From Methanobacteriaceae archaeon (lineage in GTDB: Archaea > Methanobacteriota > Methanobacteria > Methanobacteriales > Methanobacteriaceae), in assembly GCA_030656015.1 (NCBI GenBank), contig JAUSNX010000011.1, forward strand, positions 1 through 57,788: a stretch of 57,788 bases of DNA. Reading direction: 5' to 3'. This document shows, in pieces, positions 37,300 through 49,920 of this stretch (the first letter of the stretch is position 1; every line of letters begins with the position of its first letter). The notes beneath the pieces are model-generated. The model made no database searches. It saw nothing but the letters and a program-made list of their open reading frames with translations, and was not told the DNA's origin. The position numbers and the translations under genes were made by a program.

Positions 37300-38055
37300 T
37301 CAAATATTAAAAAAGGCCGAAGCATTTTTTTCAGATACTTTTGCTATATCTTTTTCTTTAAAATCAGCTAATCTCATTTGGTGAACTGTCTTTGGAACAG
37401 AAAGTGGATCTGAAGGTGAAGAACTTATATCACTATTTAAAACAAATTTGTCAGTCCCATATTCTTTCAATAGATTAACTGCATCTTGGGGGGCCATTTT
37501 CCGGGGCTGTACTGTAATTCCCAGAGTGAAATCTTGATCAATAAGGTCATTTACTATATCAAAATCTATATGGTCAATTATAACAAGTTTAGGATTGATA
37601 TTTTCTAAAATAATCTTTTTAGTGGTTTTTGTAACTTCTTTTTTATTTGTTCGTGGTGTATGCACAATTACTTTAGCTTTTAAATCATCTGCAATTTTCA
37701 ACTGTTCAATAAAAACATTTATTTCCTCACTAGAAGTTTTTTCCAGTCCAATTTCTCCAATAGCGACCATTAAATTATTTTGAAGTAAATTTGGTAAGGC
37801 TTGAATTATAATTTCATGATTTTTTGAGATACTTCGAGGGTGCAACCCCAGGGCAACATATAATTTTAATCCGTTTTCATTAGCTCTTTTAACATCATTA
37901 CTCACAAGCCTATGGAAATGATCAAGTACTACTTCGGATGTTGTCATTCTCAGAGGATCGTGGGCACAAGTAATGGCTTTATCTATTCCAGATATTGCCA
38001 TTTTTTCAAAATCTTCATAAGGTCGTGTGTCTGCATGTATATGTGCATCTATCAT
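37300..38055 (-). CDS. TatD-like metal-dependent hydrolase
   Basis: A 251-residue amidohydrolase-superfamily TIM barrel of the TatD-related archaeal group. Metal ligands: MIDAHIHAD at the N-terminus (H5, H7), IGEIGLEK with a bridging Glu, VIVHTPRTNK with a His, IIDHIDF, and a late NSDISSS with the final Asp. TatD proteins are 3'-5' exonucleases; this branch is uncharacterised and may act on another substrate. GATGGTGATACC precedes the ATG. It is divergent from the FilR1-like pair. Confidence 0.87.
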   Translation of the reverse strand: MIDAHIHADTRPYEDFEKMAISGIDKAITCAHDPLRMTTSEVVLDHFHRLVSNDVKRANENGLKLYVALGLHPRSISKNHEIIIQALPNLLQNNLMVAIGEIGLEKTSSEEINVFIEQLKIADDLKAKVIVHTPRTNKKEVTKTTKKIILENINPKLVIIDHIDFDIVNDLIDQDFTLGITVQPRKMAPQDAVNLLKEYGTDKFVLNSDISSSPSDPLSVPKTVHQMRLADFKEKDIAKVSEKNASAFFNI

Positions 38056-38162
38056 GGTATCACCATCTTTAGTTAATGAAATCTATTTAACTGTTAATTT
38101 TCTACTAATCTTTTTAAGTAAGTAACATACAAATATAGTTATTCTATAGGGGGAACTGTTAG

Positions 38163-39002
38163 ATGAGAAATCTTTTTGAGCTACATGATCAGATTCAAGA
38201 TGACTTAAAATTCATGGTTAAATCTAAAATTAGGCTAAAAATCATGTTTAGTCTTTTAGAAGGCCCTAAATCTATGAAAGAAATAAATGAGACACATAAT
38301 TTAAGTTTTGCGACCATTTCTAATAATATGAAACGTTTAGTTGAAGAAAATTTAGTTAAGAAAGTAGAAAATAAATTTGAAATAACAAGTTTTTGCAAGT
38401 TAAAGCTGGATTCTATCATTGATTTTCAGCAATCAACTACTTTTTCAAATAGGTTTGAAGATTTATTATTAGATCATGATATCAGTGGTATTCCTGATTT
38501 TCTAATTCAAGACATGGGCGTATTTTTTGATTCTGAACTTGTTCAATCAACTCCAGTGGATATTTATAAAACTCATAATACTTTTATTAATCTTTTATCT
38601 GAATCAAAAGAAATATTTGGTGTTTCCCCTATTTCACATCCAGATTACACGGTTTTATTCCAGGATTTGATTAAAACAGATGTAAATTCATGTTTGATTC
38701 TTACAGATGATATAATTAAGAGAACAGTCACTACATCTGATTTAAAAACAATAACTGGTTCTATTACTAATAAAAATCTCGAACTTCGGCGCTATTCTGG
38801 TGATTTAAATATAGCATTTACTGTGGCTGATAATTTTGTTTCATTAGGCTTTTTTAGTGATGATGGAACTTATGATCAAAATAGAGATTTAGTAAGTAAA
38901 AACAAAGATGCAATTGACTGGACAAAAAGGCTATTTGACTATTATTATCAAAGGTCAGAAAAAGTGGGAATTACTAATCTGGCAAAAATCATGGTTTCAT
39001 AG
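38163..39002 (+). CDS. FilR1-like winged-helix regulator (DUF1724), copy A
   Basis: A 279-residue transcription regulator. The N-terminal winged helix (about 17-78) reads IRLKIMFSLLEGPKSMKEI then FATISNNMKRLVEENLVKK. The C-terminal part is the DUF1724 (FilR1 middle) domain, found in methanogen regulators; FilR1 of Methanosaeta acts with the FilI sensor kinase. A receiver domain is absent. The ribosome site is GGGGGAACTGTTAG before ATG. A paralogue starts 11 bases after its stop, so the two are cotranscribed. Target genes are unknown. Confidence 0.85.
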   Translation: MRNLFELHDQIQDDLKFMVKSKIRLKIMFSLLEGPKSMKEINETHNLSFATISNNMKRLVEENLVKKVENKFEITSFCKLKLDSIIDFQQSTTFSNRFEDLLLDHDISGIPDFLIQDMGVFFDSELVQSTPVDIYKTHNTFINLLSESKEIFGVSPISHPDYTVLFQDLIKTDVNSCLILTDDIIKRTVTTSDLKTITGSITNKNLELRRYSGDLNIAFTVADNFVSLGFFSDDGTYDQNRDLVSKNKDAIDWTKRLFDYYYQRSEKVGITNLAKIMVS

Positions 39003-39013
39003 GGGGAAATGAA

Positions 39014-39868
39014 TTGTTTATAGATAATTCTCATTATTTAGAAAATCAACCTGAGGATATAAAGTTCTTGGCTGTATCCAATGTCAGAACTAAAATTCTA
39101 CTTAGTTTGTATGATGGCCCTAAAAAATTGGCATATTTGAGAGATAAAACTGGAATTGCTTCTTCTACAATAATTCATGGTTTAGGACAACTTGAAAATA
39201 AGAAGTGGATAGTTCGTAGGGGAGATAATTCTTACATAACTTCCAAGGGAAAAATTATTTTATTAAATTTGATAAAGATTATGCAAAAACTGGAAACCAT
39301 AAAAAAGCAACAAATTTTCTGGAAAAATCATAATTTAAATGGAATACCCCTAAAATTACAAAAAAATATACATATGCTTAGTGAATCTTACTTAGTTGAA
39401 GTAAAGCTGGATAATTTAGAAGAACCTTTTACTAAATACTTAGAACTGTTATCTAATGCTAAGAATATATGTGCGGTTTTACCAGTTTGTTTTTCAAGAC
39501 ATACTGATGCAATTCAAAGAATTTTAGTAAATGGAGGGTTTGTAAAATTAATTCTTGATAAAAATATTTTAAAACAATTTATAGAACAATTTAATAGTTC
39601 CGATGTGTTAAAATTTGTTAAAGTAGGTAGTTTAGAAATATGGGTAGTTCCGGTTAATTTGGAAGTTGCTTGTGTGGTATCTGAAAATTTAGCTTCTCTA
39701 GGTTTATTCTTTGAAAATGGAGTCTATGACACATCTTGTCTATTAATGGGCCATAATATATCTGCTTTAGATTGGGGAAATAGTCTTTTTCAACATTACA
39801 ATAATCTTGGTGAAAAGATGGATAAAACAGCTATAAAACAGATGAATCATGGATTAAAATCTAAATAA
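39014..39868 (+). CDS. FilR1-like winged-helix regulator (DUF1724), copy B
   Basis: A 284-residue paralogue of the preceding gene with the same layout: winged helix VRTKILLSLYDGPKKLAYL and STIIHGLGQLENKKWIVRR, then the DUF1724 region (about 95-270) ending ISALDWGNSLFQHY, parallel to the DAIDWTKRLFDYY of copy A. Sequence divergence is large, so the duplication is old. It starts with TTG, placed by AGGGGGAAATGAA just before it. The two may form a heterodimer or bind separate ligands. Confidence 0.83.
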   Translation: MFIDNSHYLENQPEDIKFLAVSNVRTKILLSLYDGPKKLAYLRDKTGIASSTIIHGLGQLENKKWIVRRGDNSYITSKGKIILLNLIKIMQKLETIKKQQIFWKNHNLNGIPLKLQKNIHMLSESYLVEVKLDNLEEPFTKYLELLSNAKNICAVLPVCFSRHTDAIQRILVNGGFVKLILDKNILKQFIEQFNSSDVLKFVKVGSLEIWVVPVNLEVACVVSENLASLGLFFENGVYDTSCLLMGHNISALDWGNSLFQHYNNLGEKMDKTAIKQMNHGLKSK

Positions 39869-39992
39869 AACTAATATGATAATTGGAATTATAAAAATTT
39901 CAATCAATTAAATGAAATAACTCCTGTAATGTAATTAATTAATATTATAAATAGATGGGTAAAAATTAAAAATAAAAATTTGATTAAAGAGC

Positions 39993-41741
<1,749 letters not shown>

Positions 41742-41878
41742 CTCCTAATGAATTTGAATTTAAGTAAATTAATAATTTTTATTTTAATAATATTTGATAA
41801 TATTTAATAAATATTAATTTAATATTTTTAGCCATTAATTTTCTTAAATTGGCTTATTTTATGAGAACCATGTCTTAA

Positions 41879-42475
41879 TCAGAGCTTATTATTCTTTAAT
41901 TCGTAATCATGCTTGATTTTACTTGATTCTGGTCTGGTTTGACCCATATATTTACTATCTCTGTCTGGGTGCCCATAAGGTTTATTGGCAGGTGAAGTCA
42001 TGGTTTCAAAGACTATCTGGCACACTCTTTGGCCAGGATATAGTGCTACTGGCATTTTACCAATGTTAGATATTTCTAAAGTAATTTTACCTTGGAAACC
42101 AGGGTCTATGTAACCTGCAGTTACATGCATGGTTATTCCTAATCGCCCCATGGAAGAACGACCTTCTACGCGAGCTACCAAATTATCTGGCAAACGAACA
42201 GTTTCAAAAGTTGTGGCCAGTGCAAATTCTCCAGGATGTATAATAAATGGCTGACTTTCATCAATATGAAAAGATTCCATGTAAGAATCCATGTCTGACT
42301 TATCTTTAGGGTCTATAAATGGTTTCCTAATTATTTTAAACCCCTTAAACTCACTTCCAATTCTTAAATCAACAGAAGAAGGTTGTATTTGTCTTTCAGG
42401 GTCTTCCAATGGATCAATCAATATTAAACCATCTTCTAAATATTTTTTTATATCAGTGTCACTTAGAATTGCCAT
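41879..42475 (-). CDS. dcd: dCTP deaminase
   Basis: A 198-residue trimeric nucleotide deaminase of the dUTPase fold. Motifs: LSDTDIKKYLEDGLI, PSSVDLRIG, the nucleotide loop RSSMGRLGI and TAGYIDPGFQGKITLE with the catalytic Glu. Archaeal enzymes can be bifunctional, turning dCTP to dUMP directly; whether this one is cannot be told by eye. It supplies dUMP for thymidylate. AAGAGGGCAAAAA precedes the ATG. Confidence 0.95.
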   Translation of the reverse strand: MAILSDTDIKKYLEDGLILIDPLEDPERQIQPSSVDLRIGSEFKGFKIIRKPFIDPKDKSDMDSYMESFHIDESQPFIIHPGEFALATTFETVRLPDNLVARVEGRSSMGRLGITMHVTAGYIDPGFQGKITLEISNIGKMPVALYPGQRVCQIVFETMTSPANKPYGHPDRDSKYMGQTRPESSKIKHDYELKNNKL

Positions 42476-42773
42476 TTTTTGCCCTCTTGTCTTTTGGTGT
42501 CTTTAATCATTTTATTTGAGTTTAAATAATTCAATAGAGTTTAACTATTTATTTTCTTGAATTTAAGATTAGATATTTTAATTTCATCTGTTTTATATTT
42601 TAAATGTACGAATTTTTAAAGGTGTATGGTTAATTATACTTTGAAAATATTAATTAGATAAAATCAATACTAGGAAATCAATACTAGCACTCAATTTAAC
42701 GATATACTTGTTTATAAGATTTTTAAGTTATAGATGGTTAAATTGTTTATTTTTAGCTTTTTTTTTTAATTCA

Positions 42774-43916
42774 TTAGCTTTTATTAGGTTTTTTAAATTC
42801 AATTTCAGAAATATCACTTACGATGTTGGGGATTCCAGAACTATTGCCCACTCCAATTATTAAGATGTTTGATCCTTCAGGTGAACGTATAATTGATTTT
42901 TTAAGAATATCTATTGCCATTTGGGAGCTTTCTGCAATTTCTTCACTCATTTGACTTATGGCTTCTTCAGGCTCATTTTGATGACAATGGCGTCAATTTT
43001 AATATCATTTGATGTTGTTTTTTCTTCTATTAGCCATTTTTCTATTCCTAAACCGCCTATAACGACCCCCAATCCCTTCTGCTAGCCTTCCAGTCTTTTC
43101 CCCTTCAAGCTTGGCCGTCGCATCTAAACTGATAATTCGACTTATATCATTTTTTTCAATAATTTCAGTTGCTATTTTCCCTACAGGACCCACTCTTGCG
43201 CCGGGTCCTTTAGCTCTAAGAATAATTAATTTACGACCTTTAAATTCGTGATTTGAAGAAATTATATCTCCTAAATCGTCTAAATCACTCTTCTGATTAC
43301 CAGAATTAAGGTTATCAATTAATATTCCAGCAATCAGGGGTCCAATTCCATCTCAAATAGGTAAACCTTCTGAAAATGATTTAGTGCCTTCAAATTGAGC
43401 TTTAACCATTCTCATAAGTATGGAAAGACTCATTTGGAGAGATAACATAAGTTGGAGGTTGCCTGTTTTCCGGGCCAGTTCCATATTATGTTTAACCAAT
43501 TTGGTTACAGCATTAAGGCCAATGGTAGCTTTTATTACCATAATTATATTTGATTTAGTTTCCTCATCGGCTTCAGGGGCGATTTCATATGCCATATCTT
43601 TGAAACGAGCTTCACCTAACTCCAGAATTTTATCAAACTTTTTTACCAGGCCTTGGGGATCTAGATTCATAGGAGGAACTATAAAAAATTCAATAAATCT
43701 GGCTACGGATTCTTCAGGATCTTTCAATGGATTTTCCTGTTTGTTGGAAATTTTTACCAGAATATCTTGGGCTTCTTTTACTATGGATTCTAACTCATTA
43801 ACAGTTCTATTTATGGATGAAATCATCCTTATTCGCATAATTTTAGGTAAAAAGAATAATATGATTACAAATGCTAATATTCCTGCTAATTCTAATGGCC
43901 CCAGCCCAAATATCAT
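42774..43916 (-). pseudogene. Broken DUF1512-family gene (nonsense plus two frameshifts)
   Basis: A DUF1512-type archaeal protein of about 380 codons, interrupted three times. Codons 1-187 are intact, with a membrane helix at about 10-26 (LAGILAFVIILFFLP). A TGA at 43353-43355 interrupts PI-stop-DGIGPLIAG. The same frame then continues to a +1 shift in a run of five C (43066-43070, plus strand) after RLAEGIG; the restored frame reads VVIGGLGIEKWLIEE. A second, -1 shift near 42976-42979 precedes NEPEEAISQMSEEIAESSQ, which runs to the stop at 42774-42776. The ribosome site (AAGGGGATTAAAA) is intact. Recent decay or sequencing error in homopolymers are both possible. Confidence 0.85.
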
Positions 43917-44097
43917 TTTTAATCCCCTTTTTTAGAATATTTTAGAATATGCAATTTTGATAATGTTTTAATTTTTTATTCACAATTGATTAAACTCTAA
44001 TAATTTTAATTATTATTTATTTAATCAATTTATTAATACGGTTATGTTAGTTTGAATAAAATTTATTAAAATTTTTATAATAAACTTTATAATAAAA

Positions 44098-44820
44098 TCA
44101 CTCCATTTTACCATTTATTCTTCTTAAAATACCTTTAAGAGTATGGGCTTCTCTTCCAGTAATAAACGCACGGCCTAGAATGTTTTTAAAAGTTTTAGTA
44201 CCATTTTTCTTTTTGTGCGGAGGAATATCCAATTTTTCTACAACTTCTTCCATTTCTTCTATTAAATATTCCTTTTCGCTTAGAGAGGCCTCTTCTAGGC
44301 CTTCTACATTAAATTCATTTCTATTTTTGAATATCTCATAGAAAATAATGGCTGCAGCATGAGTTATATTCATAATGGGATAAATTTCATCTGTGGGAAT
44401 GCTTACTACTGCATCGCAAATTTCTATTTCATCATTATATAATCCATCACCTTCTCTTCCAAATAAAAATGCTATTTTACCTTCTGTACGTATGGATTCG
44501 GCGAGTTGTTGTGGTTTTAGGGGAATACGTGATAATTTGTAACTTCCACCCGGAGTTCCAGTCGTACCTATTATAAAATCTATTTGTTTTGATGCAAGTA
44601 AATCTGGAATAGATTTGTGAATTTCAGCGTGCTCTACCAGTTCACGTGCGTGCATGGCCTGAAAATAAGCTTCTTTTTTTAGATCACATGGATTTATAAG
44701 AATTAAATTATAAAGACCAAAATTTTTCATAGTTCTGGCTAAAAAACCAATATTTCCTGGAGATTCTGGCTCTACAAATACCACGTAGATGTTATCTTTT
44801 AAAAAATCTTTTTTTTCCAT
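44098..44820 (-). CDS. TrmJ/TrmH-family RNA methyltransferase
   Basis: A 240-residue SPOUT-fold RNA 2'-O-methyltransferase. Family motifs: VFVEPESPGNIGFLARTMKNFG, IIGTTGTPGG, FLFGREGDGLYNDEI and SIPTDEIYPIMNITHAAAI, the last forming the SAM knot. It fits group 1 (TrmJ-like), which in archaea methylates C32 of tRNA. The C-terminal helical extension (about 175-240) is also typical of TrmJ. AGGAGATAAAA precedes the ATG. tRNA specificity is inferred from family. Confidence 0.9.
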   Translation of the reverse strand: MEKKDFLKDNIYVVFVEPESPGNIGFLARTMKNFGLYNLILINPCDLKKEAYFQAMHARELVEHAEIHKSIPDLLASKQIDFIIGTTGTPGGSYKLSRIPLKPQQLAESIRTEGKIAFLFGREGDGLYNDEIEICDAVVSIPTDEIYPIMNITHAAAIIFYEIFKNRNEFNVEGLEEASLSEKEYLIEEMEEVVEKLDIPPHKKKNGTKTFKNILGRAFITGREAHTLKGILRRINGKME

Positions 44821-44983
44821 TTTTATCTCCTGAAAATAACTAAAAAATAGTGAATTAATTAATGAATAATTGATATAGTTGGATTAATGGTGATTTTGGT
44901 AAAGGAGTTTATAATTCTTCAAATCCTTTTTCAATTCTTTTCATAAATCATTTCCATCAATAACTTATTTCGATTTTTTATTA

Positions 44984-46540
44984 TCAATCCGAGCTATAAG
45001 CCATATCTAATAATTCTAGGATATTTAGAACCTTTATATGGCCTAATCCCTCTTTATTCAGAGAATCTTGGATATGTATTTGGCAGAAAGGACATATGGT
45101 AACTACTGCATCTACATCCAGCTTTCCAATCATTTTTGCTTTTTTCTCACCTAAAGCAGATGCAATTTCAGGTTTTCCAGATTTAACTCCTCCTCCAGAA
45201 CCACAACACTGGTTGGGTTCATTCATTTCAATGAATTCTAAACCTTTAATTTTGCTTAATATTTTCCTGGGCTCTAAGCGAATGCCCTGACTTCTAGAAA
45301 GGTGGCAGGGGTCATGATAGGTCACTTTCATGTTAACTGGCTTAGTATTGAACATATCTAGTTTATCAACAAGGAACTCGCTGATATCCATTACATTAAA
45401 TTCAGCACCGAATTTAGGGTAATCTTTCTTTAGTGTGGCCCCACATCCAGCACAGACAGTGATTATGGTATCATATTTACTCAATGCCTTTTTGTTTTGT
45501 TCTACTAGATTTTCAAGCGCATCTAGCTGCCCGGTTCTTATCATAGGCGAACCACAGCAGACCTGATTTTCAGGAACATCTACCTTAATTCCATTTTCTT
45601 GGAGAACTTTTAAAAGAGCGAAACCAATGTCTGGCATTCGATAATCTACTAGACAACCTGTAAAGAAGGCTACATTTGGTTGAGATTTAGAATCAAGAAA
45701 TTTATCAGAATCTTGAGCTTTGTCGGAGTTTGATAAGGTAGTTGAATCATTTACGGCCTTTATGAAACTTTTTTCTAGAGGATCTACAGATCTACCTGTT
45801 TCCATGATTGTCTGCTTAAGTTTCTTATGAGGTTCCAGTGGCCCCACATCTTCTCTACAACCAATGGCCCTTAATTTTTCAATGGCATCTCCGGGAATGC
45901 TGATTTCTTTTGGACAAACTTCCGCACACTTTCCACAAGTGGTACAACAATAGAGTCCTTCTTCAAACCCATTCAATGCCCTATCTCCTGTGTCTCTAGG
46001 ATCTAAAGCAAACTTAGATAAGGACCTCATGAAATATGGTCCTGCATATTCTGAGCTCTCTTTTATAACTGGACATGCAGATAAACAGGAGAAGCATTCA
46101 ATACAACTCCTTAATTTTTTAGAATCAATACATTCATGGGCAGGGATGATTTCAGGACATGTCTTAGCTGAATCATTTGTTAAAGATTCATTTCCACACT
46201 TTTTTAGAAAAAGCCTCATTTTTTCAGCTTTTTCTTCTATTTCACTTCTATCAACAATAAGATCTTTCAGGACTGGAAAATCTAAAGGTTCTATGATAGA
46301 ATCTGGCTGAATTTCAGCTTTACATGCTAAAACAATATTTCCATCCATTTTTAAAGCGCATGAACCGCACTGGCCGGCTCTACAAGAGCTTCTAAATGCA
46401 AGATTAGCACCATAATTGTCATTTATAAAATTAAGGGCGTCCAGTACCTTCATCTTTTCTTTTTCTTCTATTTCATAAGTTTCCAGATGGGAATCAGAAT
46501 CTACTCCCGGATCAAATCTTAAAACCTTGATTTTTATCAT
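44984..46540 (-). CDS. tfrB: Thiol:fumarate reductase subunit B (TfrB)
   Basis: TfrB couples reduction of fumarate to oxidation of CoM-SH and CoB-SH, giving succinate and the heterodisulfide; partner TfrA is elsewhere. Domains in order: a 2Fe-2S ferredoxin (C53, C58, C61, C73), two 4Fe-4S motifs (CIECFSCLSACP and CCTTCGKCAEVCP), and two HdrB-like CCG domains (CCGSPMIRTG and CCGSGGGVKSG). A Ser/Asp/Lys-rich stretch (around 45680-45755) separates the cluster part from the CCG part. 518 residues. GGAGATAAAA precedes the ATG. Confidence 0.95.
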   Translation of the reverse strand: MIKIKVLRFDPGVDSDSHLETYEIEEKEKMKVLDALNFINDNYGANLAFRSSCRAGQCGSCALKMDGNIVLACKAEIQPDSIIEPLDFPVLKDLIVDRSEIEEKAEKMRLFLKKCGNESLTNDSAKTCPEIIPAHECIDSKKLRSCIECFSCLSACPVIKESSEYAGPYFMRSLSKFALDPRDTGDRALNGFEEGLYCCTTCGKCAEVCPKEISIPGDAIEKLRAIGCREDVGPLEPHKKLKQTIMETGRSVDPLEKSFIKAVNDSTTLSNSDKAQDSDKFLDSKSQPNVAFFTGCLVDYRMPDIGFALLKVLQENGIKVDVPENQVCCGSPMIRTGQLDALENLVEQNKKALSKYDTIITVCAGCGATLKKDYPKFGAEFNVMDISEFLVDKLDMFNTKPVNMKVTYHDPCHLSRSQGIRLEPRKILSKIKGLEFIEMNEPNQCCGSGGGVKSGKPEIASALGEKKAKMIGKLDVDAVVTICPFCQIHIQDSLNKEGLGHIKVLNILELLDMAYSSD

Positions 46541-47164
46541 TTTTATCTCCAGTTAATGCTTTAAATTAAATTAAACTTATAATTTTTTAAACTTGATATG
46601 CTATTTTTTAAAATTTATGGATATTTAGAATAATTTCTATTTAATTGCTTATTTGTAAGTAAATCGTAAAAACAGCAATATTTGATATTTATAATTAATT
46701 TTAATATCTATTTCTCAATATTTATTTTATTTAATTATTAATATCCAATTAATAATATTTTTCACTTCTTTTAGATTTAATATATTTAAAATATTGTGTA
46801 ATATAGGATATAATATTTTTGAAAACTGAAATAGTTGAATTAATCAAAATATTATTTAATTATGATCAGTAAGCTAATTTCATTAAAATTAATGTTTTAG
46901 AGACATAATTGGCCTATTTTTTAATATATTAATTCAAAATTAGATTCAAATATTAATAGCATTTATATTTCAAGAAGTACAATTTTAGATAATAATAAAT
47001 TAAATATGCATTTTAAAATTGAATTATAAAATTTAGGTTCAATTACTTTATGCTACCCGTTTTTTACATTAGACCATTGAAATATATTAGACATTAAATA
47101 GATTATAATTAAAATAATTGCATTATAAACTATATTTTAACTTAAAAATGATTAAGGTGATTTA
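46541..47164. other. Long gene-free AT-rich region between divergent tfrB and iorA
   Basis: This 624-base gap is the longest in the window. It must hold the promoters of tfrB (minus) and iorA (plus); the iorA ribosome site AAGGTGATTTA is at its end and a TATA-like ACTATATTTTA lies near 47129-47139. An 8-bp inverted repeat ATTATTAA/TTAATAAT lies at 46734-46756. No coding frame of note. Its length exceeds what two promoters need, so an unseen small RNA or regulatory sites are possible. Confidence 0.4.
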
Positions 47165-49174
47165 ATGAATCTTAAAGAGATCGTCCAAGGTAAATCCGGA
47201 GAAAAACTGTTTTTGCTGGGTAATGAAGCCGCGGTAAGGGGAGCATTGGAGGCAGGAATTTCATTAGCTGCCACTTATCCAGGTACTCCTTCTTCAGAAA
47301 TTGGGGATGTATTTTCAAAAATAGCAAATGATGCCGGTGTTTACTTTGAATTTTCTATCAATGAAAAAGTGGCCATGGAAGTCGCTGCGGCTGCTGCAGC
47401 TTCAGGTGTCCGCTCATTTACTTTCATGAAACATGTTGGTCTAAATGTGGCCTCTGACTCATTTATGAGTGTGGTCTATACTGGGGTTCGGGGAGGAATG
47501 ATTATTCTCTCTGCAGATGATCCATCCATGTTTTCATCTCAAAATGAACAGGACAATCGTCACTATGCTCGACTGGCTAACTTACCTGTATTGGAGCCTT
47601 CTAATCCTCAAGAAGTCAAAGACTTTATGAAATACGGTTATACAATTTCAGAAGAGTTTCAAATTCCTATTTTGCTAAGGACTACTACTCGGGTTTCCCA
47701 TATGAGGGGAATTGTAGAATTAGAAGGTATTCCACAATCTAAAAGAAAGAATAATGAAATTAAGGGATCGAATAATTCTAATTCTAAAGGATTTTTCCAT
47801 AAAAATCCATCACAGTTTGTGCCTGTCCCGGCAACGGCCAGAATCATGCACAAAGACTTAGTGGAGAAAATGGAAAACATTTTAGAAGTTTCCAACAGTT
47901 CTGATTTGAATATAATTTATTATAATGGACAAGTGATTAAAGAAGACTCAGATTCAAATTTAGATCTAGATTTTGACTTTAAGGGAGCAAATTTAGGCAT
48001 AGTTGCTAGTGGCAGTGCATTCAATTATGCTTTTGATGTAGTTGAAGAAATGGGCCTCAATATTCCTTTATTAAAACTTGGATTTACTTATCCTTTTCCT
48101 AAAGATATTATCTTAAAATTTGCTCAGAACCTGGATAAATTGCTGGTTGTTGAAGAAGTCGATCCTATAATGGAAAATGAGATATTAAAGATTTTAGGTG
48201 CTGAAGGACTTTGTAAAAAGGTTCATGGAAAGCTGGATGATTCATTACCTCTCATTTATGAATTTAATCAGGATATTGTTAAAGAAACACTAAATAAAGT
48301 TTTAAATTTGACTGAAAGTCAAAGCGAAGCTCAAGATTCTAATTTAGAAACCAATAAAAATAAAGTTTTAGATGATTTAGCACTCCCTAATAGGCCACCT
48401 ACGCTCTGTCCAGGGTGTCCTCATCGAGCAGTATATTATTCCATTAGAAAGGCCCGTGAAAATCTTAATATAAATGAGGAAGATTTAATTTTCCCTACAG
48501 ATATTGGATGTTATACTTTAGGAATTGAATCTCCTTACAAAGCGGCAGATTACCTTTTAGCCATGGGTTCCAGTATTGGTACTAGTTGTGGGTTTTCAAA
48601 AGCTACTAATCAGAATATTGTCTGTTTTATTGGTGATTCTACCTTTTTCCATTCTGGAATCCCGCCACTCATTAATGCAGTTCATAATAAGCACAATTTT
48701 GTGCTAACGGTTCTGGATAATCGTACTACGGCCATGACTGGCGGCCAACCTCACCCTGGATTGCCTATTGATGGAATGGGTGACGCAGCACCGGAAATTT
48801 CCATAGAAAACATGGTCAAGGCTACTGGAGCTGAATTTGTAGAGACTATTAATCCTTTGAGCATTAAAAAGACGGTGGATACCTTTGAGCGAGCATTAAA
48901 ATATGATGGTGTGGCAGTAATCATTTCCAGATATCCTTGTGTTTTGATAAAGAATAAAGAAACTTCTAAAAAGGAAACTAAAAAAGCAGTAATGGCAGTT
49001 GATTCTGAAAAATGCAGCCAATGTATGGGATGTATTTCTAAAATGGCCTGCCCAGCGATCTATGAGACTGAGGCCTCCGGGGAGCAATCCATAGAAATTG
49101 ATGCCATGGCCTGTAAGGGATGCACAGTTTGTGTCCAAATGTGTCCAGAAAAAGCTATTAGAGTCCGGAAGTGA
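47165..49174 (+). CDS. iorA: Indolepyruvate ferredoxin oxidoreductase alpha subunit
   Basis: IorA with IorB interconverts aryl pyruvates and aryl-acetyl-CoA with ferredoxin and thiamine diphosphate. 669 residues. In order: PYR-like domain ([20 protein letters not shown], 25-50), a central domain, the TPP-binding half ([18 protein letters not shown] and [19 protein letters not shown]), and a C-terminal two-cluster ferredoxin ([14 protein letters not shown] and [12 protein letters not shown]). Two Ser/Asn/Lys-rich stretches (about 47750-47805 and 48312-48370) interrupt the domains. AAGGTGATTTA precedes the ATG. The stop overlaps the iorB region. Confidence 0.96.
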   Translation: MNLKEIVQGKSGEKLFLLGNEAAVRGALEAGISLAATYPGTPSSEIGDVFSKIANDAGVYFEFSINEKVAMEVAAAAAASGVRSFTFMKHVGLNVASDSFMSVVYTGVRGGMIILSADDPSMFSSQNEQDNRHYARLANLPVLEPSNPQEVKDFMKYGYTISEEFQIPILLRTTTRVSHMRGIVELEGIPQSKRKNNEIKGSNNSNSKGFFHKNPSQFVPVPATARIMHKDLVEKMENILEVSNSSDLNIIYYNGQVIKEDSDSNLDLDFDFKGANLGIVASGSAFNYAFDVVEEMGLNIPLLKLGFTYPFPKDIILKFAQNLDKLLVVEEVDPIMENEILKILGAEGLCKKVHGKLDDSLPLIYEFNQDIVKETLNKVLNLTESQSEAQDSNLETNKNKVLDDLALPNRPPTLCPGCPHRAVYYSIRKARENLNINEEDLIFPTDIGCYTLGIESPYKAADYLLAMGSSIGTSCGFSKATNQNIVCFIGDSTFFHSGIPPLINAVHNKHNFVLTVLDNRTTAMTGGQPHPGLPIDGMGDAAPEISIENMVKATGAEFVETINPLSIKKTVDTFERALKYDGVAVIISRYPCVLIKNKETSKKETKKAVMAVDSEKCSQCMGCISKMACPAIYETEASGEQSIEIDAMACKGCTVCVQMCPEKAIRVRK

Positions 49175-49179
49175 TTTTC

Positions 49180-49920
49180 ATGGAAAAATGTAACTGTAAT
49201 AATAAATTAAACAGTGATCAGTGTGGTAAATCCGAGTTTAAAAATGATAATATTAATAACTCCCTCAATTACAAATCCCTCAATAAATTCCGGGATTCAA
49301 AGGGCATATTAAATTCTTCAACTTATGAATCATCATATAATATTTATATCTGTGGCGTAGGTGGCCAGGGAATTATAAAAACATCAATTGTCATTGGTGA
49401 AGCAGCTATTGCTGGAGAAAATGGTGTGGTAATGAGTGAGATCCATGGAATGGCCCAGAGAGGAGGGGTTGTTTCCACAGAACTTAAAATTGGCAATTCA
49501 AAAAGTTCTATCATTGAGGAAGGCAAAGCTGATCTTTTACTGGCATTTGAACCTTTGGAAGCTGTTCGTGCAGCACCCAAAGCTAATAAAAACACAGCTA
49601 TAATTTTTAATACATCTTCTATAATGCCTTTTAATATATCTGCCAGTGAAAATCCTTATCCTGAACTTTCGGATATAATTGAGAACCTGGAGTCTAAATC
49701 AAATCATGTTTTTGCTATTGATGCAGAAAAGATTGCCAAGAAAGCCGGCCATATTCTTTCTTTGAATATGGTGATGTTGGGGGCGGCCACGGCAGTGGAT
49801 GGATTTCCACTAAAAAAAGAATTGATACTGGAATCTATGAGAAACAATTTGCCTGAAAAAAGCATGCCTATTAATATGAGGGCTTTTGAAGATGGATTTG
49901 ACTTTGTTGATAAATTTTAG
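49180..49920 (+). CDS. iorB: Indolepyruvate ferredoxin oxidoreductase beta subunit with N-terminal extension
   Basis: IorB is the gamma-domain subunit pairing with IorA. The core begins at [15 protein letters not shown] (about 55-69) and continues with [18 protein letters not shown], typical of the family. In front lies a 52-residue Asn/Ser/Lys-rich extension with three cysteines ([15 protein letters not shown]), not expected in the family. The frame opens at GTG 49171 overlapping the iorA stop, but ATG 49180 follows GTGATTTTC and seems better. The stop at 49918-49920 overlaps the end of the opposite-strand nuclease-like gene by 4 bases. Confidence 0.93.
   Translation: MEKCNCNNKLNSDQCGKSEFKNDNINNSLNYKSLNKFRDSKGILNSSTYESSYNIYICGVGGQGIIKTSIVIGEAAIAGENGVVMSEIHGMAQRGGVVSTELKIGNSKSSIIEEGKADLLLAFEPLEAVRAAPKANKNTAIIFNTSSIMPFNISASENPYPELSDIIENLESKSNHVFAIDAEKIAKKAGHILSLNMVMLGAATAVDGFPLKKELILESMRNNLPEKSMPINMRAFEDGFDFVDKF

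Noticed and set aside
43005-43193. Separate 62-codon minus-strand gene
   Set aside because: It is a fragment of the broken DUF1512 gene; its first part continues that protein and its last part is the shifted frame.
43420-43935. Plus-strand 171-codon frame opposite the DUF1512 gene
   Set aside because: Shadow of a real coding region in the opposite strand; no start signal and no recognisable protein.
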